The position numbers and the translations under genes are program-made. Shown one piece after another: positions 60,980-64,000 of a DNA stretch of 64,000 nucleotides. The stretch covers positions 23,555 through 87,554 of the forward strand of contig NZ_JAAIKO010000037.1 of the NCBI RefSeq assembly GCF_016107395.1, in the 5' to 3' direction. This DNA comes from Streptomyces fildesensis (GTDB taxonomy: Bacteria; Actinomycetota; Actinomycetes; Streptomycetales; Streptomycetaceae). The notes under the pieces are model-generated. The model had not been told where the DNA came from, did not search any database, and saw only the letters and a list, made by a program, of their open reading frames with translations. Every line of letters begins with the position of its first letter. Positions within the stretch are counted from its first letter, which is position 1.

Positions 60980-61984
60980 ATGCCACGAGGACGCCACCGC
61001 CATTCACCCCCGCTGCACCGGCTGCTGCCCCCGCTGACGCTGGCCGGGTCCGCGGTGGCCTGCGTCGCCGCCGCCTGGATCAGTTCCGATCCGATGGTGC
61101 TGCGCGCGGTCGTCGCGGCAGCCGCGGCTGCCGCCTGCGGCGGTGCGGTCATGGCACGCACGTGGGACCGGGCCGCCGGCCGCCGGGTCGCCGACCTCAC
61201 CACCGCCCGCGCCCGTGACGAATGGCACGCCGACGAGCGGATAGCCGAGCTCGAAACGGACCTCGACGAGTCCCGCGAGCTGCGCGTGCGCCTCGACACC
61301 AAGCTCAGCGCCAAGCGCGCCGAGCTGGGCCGGCTGCGCACCGAACACGCCGATCTGCTCCGCCGCTACGCCACCGCCGAGAGCGAGCGGGCCCGCGCCC
61401 TCGAAGGCCGCCGCCAGCTCGCGCTGGAAGCCGCCAAGGCGCCGCTGGCCATCGCCTCCTCGCCCGTCGGCCCGGCCGCGTTCAAGAAGGCGGACGAGGC
61501 ACTCCTCAACCTCGGCCGCAACGCCGCCCGCCAGCAGGCGCTGCGCACCGTGGAGGAGGCCAGGCGCCGTGACGCCGCGGCCGCCGAAAGCGCCGGCAAC
61601 GGTGACGACGAACCCCAGGGACGGCACGCGGCGGCCGAGGCCGCCGAGCCGGCCGCGACGCACACCCGCCCGGAGTCCAAGGGCCCCAGGACCGCGGCCA
61701 GCCTGCCGATCCGCGAGCACCGCCTCGTACCGGCCGTGGCCGCCGCCGTACTGCCCTACGCGCAGCCGCACCGCGCCGGCGGGTCCGCCAGCCGGGCGCT
61801 CGGCGGCTTCGACTTCTTCGGCACGCAGAAGCCCGGCGCCGCGCAGGAGGACCTCGCGGACGTCGTCGGCGAGGAGGCGTACGCGGAGCACGAGGCGCAG
61901 CTCGCGGCCGAGGTCATCGATCTCACCGAGCACGACGAGACCGAGCAGATCGACGTCAGCGGCCTGCGCGCGCACTCGTCCTGA
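60980..61984 (+). CDS. Coiled-coil membrane protein of unknown function
   Basis: 334 residues from ATG. A basic N terminus leads into two membrane helices (about 17-34 and 40-60). A cytoplasmic heptad-rich coiled coil (about 65-150, 'IAELETDLDESRELRVRLDTKLSAKRAELGRL') follows, then 'LLNLGRNAARQQAL' and a long acidic/Ala-rich region ending in Glu/Asp-rich sequence. I do not recognise the family. It is a single-gene unit between the osmoprotectant operon and the convergent nuoD2, and could be a cell-envelope scaffold. Confidence 0.7.
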   Translation: MPRGRHRHSPPLHRLLPPLTLAGSAVACVAAAWISSDPMVLRAVVAAAAAAACGGAVMARTWDRAAGRRVADLTTARARDEWHADERIAELETDLDESRELRVRLDTKLSAKRAELGRLRTEHADLLRRYATAESERARALEGRRQLALEAAKAPLAIASSPVGPAAFKKADEALLNLGRNAARQQALRTVEEARRRDAAAAESAGNGDDEPQGRHAAAEAAEPAATHTRPESKGPRTAASLPIREHRLVPAVAAAVLPYAQPHRAGGSASRALGGFDFFGTQKPGAAQEDLADVVGEEAYAEHEAQLAAEVIDLTEHDETEQIDVSGLRAHSS

Positions 61985-62026
61985 CGGCCGGTCCTGTCGC
62001 CGGCCCCGCGCCGGCCACGTGCCGAC

Positions 62027-63178
62027 CTACTTGTCGACGTCCCCGACGACGAAGAACATCGAGCCCAGGATCGCCACCATGTCCGCGATCAGGGTGCCGG
62101 GCAGCAGCACCGTCAGCGCCTGGATGTTGTTGTACGACGCCGAGCGCAGCTTGAGCCGGTACGGGGTCTTCTCGCCCTTGGAGACCAGGTAGTAGCCGTT
62201 CAGCCCCAGCGGGTTCTCGGTCCACGCGTATGTGTGGCCCTCCGGCGCCTTCAGCACCTTCGGCAGCCGCTGGTTGATGGGGCCCTGCGGCAGTTCGCCG
62301 AGCCGGTCCAGGCAGGCGTCCGCCAGGTCCAGCGCGTTGTGGGTCTGCGCGAGCAGCACCTCGAAGCGGGCCAGGCAGTCGCCCTCGGTGCGGGTGACGA
62401 CCTTCAGGGTGTCCTGCAGCTCCGCGTACGCCAGGTACGGCTCGTCGCGGCGCAGGTCGAAGTCCACGCCCGACGCCCGGGCGATCGGCCCGCTGACGCC
62501 GAAGCCGTGCACCGCCTCGGCGGACAGCGTGCCCACACCGCGGGTACGGCCGCGGAAGATCTCGTTGCCGAGCACCAGGTCGTCGAAGCGGCCCATCCGG
62601 GACCTGACCTGCGCGACGGCGTGCCGGGCGCGGCCGAGCCAGCCGTTCGGCAGGTCCTCCTTGAGGCCGCCGACCCGGTTGAACATGTAGTGCATGCGGC
62701 CGCCGGAGATCTCCTCCATGACGTTCTGCAGTTCCTCGCGTTCCCGGAACGCGTAGAACACCGCGGTGATGCCGCCCAGTTCCAGGGGGTACGAGCCGAG
62801 GAACATCAGGTGGTTGAGCACCCGGTTCAGCTCGGCGAGGAGGGTACGGGTCCACACCGCGCGCTCCGGGACCTCCATGCCCAGCATCCGCTCGACGGCC
62901 ATGACGACGCCCAGTTCGTTGGAGAACGCCGACAGCCAGTCGTGACGGTTGGCCAGCATGATGATCTGGCGGTAGTCCCGGGCCTCGAACAGCTTCTCCG
63001 CGCCGCGGTGCATGTACCCGACGACGGGTTCCGCTGTGATGATCCGCTCGCCGTCCAGCACGATCCGCAACCGCAGCACTCCGTGCGTGGAGGGGTGCTG
63101 CGGGCCGATGTTCAGCACCATGTCGGTGCCCTCGGCCTGGCCGCCGATGCCGATCGTGGTCTCCGTCATGGACGGCAT
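62027..63178 (-). CDS. nuoD2: NADH-quinone oxidoreductase subunit D, second copy
   Basis: 383 residues from ATG at 63178 (ATG at 63169, giving 'MTETTIG', may be the real start). It is the 49-kDa subunit family: 'LNIGPQHPSTHGVLRL', 'GYMHRGAEKLFEARDY', 'NRHDWLSAFSNELG' and 'IADMVAILGSMFFVVGDVDK' at the C terminus. No other nuo gene is adjacent, so it is an isolated paralogue of the subunit in the main nuo operon. It is directly followed upstream on the same strand by a MidA/NDUFAF7-type methyltransferase. Confidence 0.93.
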   Translation of the reverse strand: MPSMTETTIGIGGQAEGTDMVLNIGPQHPSTHGVLRLRIVLDGERIITAEPVVGYMHRGAEKLFEARDYRQIIMLANRHDWLSAFSNELGVVMAVERMLGMEVPERAVWTRTLLAELNRVLNHLMFLGSYPLELGGITAVFYAFREREELQNVMEEISGGRMHYMFNRVGGLKEDLPNGWLGRARHAVAQVRSRMGRFDDLVLGNEIFRGRTRGVGTLSAEAVHGFGVSGPIARASGVDFDLRRDEPYLAYAELQDTLKVVTRTEGDCLARFEVLLAQTHNALDLADACLDRLGELPQGPINQRLPKVLKAPEGHTYAWTENPLGLNGYYLVSKGEKTPYRLKLRSASYNNIQALTVLLPGTLIADMVAILGSMFFVVGDVDK

Positions 63179-63223
63179 TCTGTCAGCCCGCCCTCCAACC
63201 CCGCTTGCGGGCGGCCGGTTGCG

Positions 63224-64000
63224 TCAGTCCCCGGCCGGCCCCGTCGCCGGCCCGGTCTCCGGTCCCGTCGGCAGCAGGCCGTGGCAGGCGTCGCCGACGG
63301 GGGTGGCGAGCCAGCGGAAGGCGCCGAGGCCGCCGGGGTCGATGAGTTCGGCGGCCTCGCCCGCGGCGGCGAGGCCGCGCAGATAGCCGCGGGGGTCCGT
63401 GGTGGCCAGGGCGAGCGGCGGACGGGCCCCGGAGACGCCGAGGGCCCGCAGGGCGGCGCGCTGTGTGACGAGGGGCACCCCGCCGCCGACGGCGTCCAGC
63501 GCGACGTGCGAGGTGAGGTCGCAGGAGCCGTCCGGCACCGGCGGCACCTCGCGGCCGTCGCGGAAGCCGGTGAGGGTGCCGTACGGGGGCCGCGCGGCCC
63601 GTTCGTGGGCGTAGTCGACGGCGACGGCGAGCCCGGCGTCCAGCGAACCGGCGGCCGCCGCCCAGGCGGCGTCGCGGGGCAGCCCGATCTCGGCGCGGGC
63701 GCCGGGCGTCCCGGCGATCGGCCACCAGCGGCGCAGCCACTCCGCGTCCTGGGCGCTCAGCGGCCCGCCGGGGTGCTCCCTGCCGTCGGCGGGGCGGACC
63801 AGGACGTAGCGGGGCTCGCCCGCCTCGTCGGTCTCGGCGATGTCGACGGGAATGTTGTCGAGCCATTCGTTGGCGAACAGCAGCCCCCGCACACCCCGCG
63901 GCGGGGCGGCGGTCCAGCCGATGCGGCCGTCGAGCCCGGCGGGGGGCGCGGACCGCTCGACGGCGTACGGGGCGACCCGGGCCGCCACCTCGGCCGGCAG
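63224..64000 (-). CDS. MidA/NDUFAF7-type SAM-dependent methyltransferase, 5' end outside window
   Basis: About 259 residues are inside the window, and the start lies beyond 64000. The frame contains 'GLLFANEWLDNIPVDIAE', the family sequence of the DUF185/MidA group (COG1565), and the C-terminal 'DLTSHVALDAV' and 'TQRAALRALG' segments. The SAM-binding N-terminal motifs are not visible. Its mitochondrial homologue NDUFAF7 dimethylates an arginine of NDUFS2, the equivalent of NuoD. The C terminus is a Gly/Pro/Thr repeat ('TGPETGPATGPAG'). Confidence 0.82.
   Translation of the reverse strand: MPAEVAARVAPYAVERSAPPAGLDGRIGWTAAPPRGVRGLLFANEWLDNIPVDIAETDEAGEPRYVLVRPADGREHPGGPLSAQDAEWLRRWWPIAGTPGARAEIGLPRDAAWAAAAGSLDAGLAVAVDYAHERAARPPYGTLTGFRDGREVPPVPDGSCDLTSHVALDAVGGGVPLVTQRAALRALGVSGARPPLALATTDPRGYLRGLAAAGEAAELIDPGGLGAFRWLATPVGDACHGLLPTGPETGPATGPAGD

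Noticed and set aside
1..64000. CRISPR arrays
   Set aside because: The repeats seen are adjacent tandem copies without unique spacers of constant length, and no cas genes are present.
1..64000. tRNA, rRNA or riboswitch genes
   Set aside because: No cloverleaf with a T-loop GGTTCRA pattern was seen, and the leader of the M23 peptidase gene lacks recognisable ydaO-type sequence. A structural search with tRNAscan or Infernal would decide.

Overview
This 64 kb window is high-GC actinobacterial chromosome, almost certainly Streptomyces. Signs are the strong GC3 bias that opens long antisense reading frames, frequent GTG and some TTG starts, GTGA/ATGA gene overlaps, a TipA regulator with a ptipA-like promoter, an XRE/DUF5753 (Scr1-type) regulator locus, and the order tilS-hpt-ftsH-folE...folP-folB-folK. 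I see no tRNA, rRNA, insertion sequence, CRISPR array, prophage or biosynthetic cluster. It reads as ordinary core chromosome with one small accessory patch.

Layout. 1-4.2 kb: a truncated FtsX-type permease, a NarL-type response regulator, TatA-like and PucR/CdaR-type genes. 4.3-12.1 kb: a three-gene operon of a His-rich OB-fold membrane protein, a flotillin and a 1,612-residue AAA ATPase. 12.1-16.4 kb: PAP2 and DedA membrane proteins divergent from a BlaI/M56 pair with a doubled BlaI-type operator, then a DUF2786 protein. 16.4-18.1 kb: a VWA lipoprotein. 18.4-21.4 kb: an operon of alpha/beta hydrolase, candidate diiron enzyme (PF10118-like) and flavin/2Fe-2S reductase. 21.4-28.8 kb: histidine kinase, AI-2E-type permease, two SpoIIE phosphatases, dodecin and an M23 peptidase. 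29-30.6 kb: a small membrane protein and a divergent MreB paralogue.

30.6-33.3 kb is the accessory patch, with locally lower GC: five small minus-strand genes around a Scr1-type regulator. 33.4-41.7 kb: glutamate decarboxylase with an overlapping leader ORF, a LysE exporter divergent from tipA, YbjQ, an MsmK/UgpC-type ATPase, a second DedA, ThrE and pyrophosphatase. 41.7-55.7 kb is housekeeping: DacB, a DUF2342 zincin, TilS, Hpt, FtsH, FolE, an MprF-like protein, an esterase, FolP, an NTF2-like protein, FolB, FolK and a DUF3180 protein. 55.7-64 kb: cysteine dioxygenase plus rhodanese, a divergently arranged osmoprotectant ABC transporter, a coiled-coil membrane protein, NuoD2 and the 3' part of a MidA/NDUFAF7-type methyltransferase.

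The most unusual signal is a recurring sequence habit. At about ten genes the stop codon lies inside a short tandem repeat (7-58 bp) whose period is usually not a multiple of three, so extra stops fall in other frames. Repeats inside genes have periods divisible by three. Other leads are the flotillin/AAA module, the candidate diiron oxygenase with a reductase, the gad leader ORF, an ftsH ribosome-binding site separated from its ATG by a hairpin, and the adjacency of NuoD with a homologue of the enzyme that methylates its mitochondrial counterpart.
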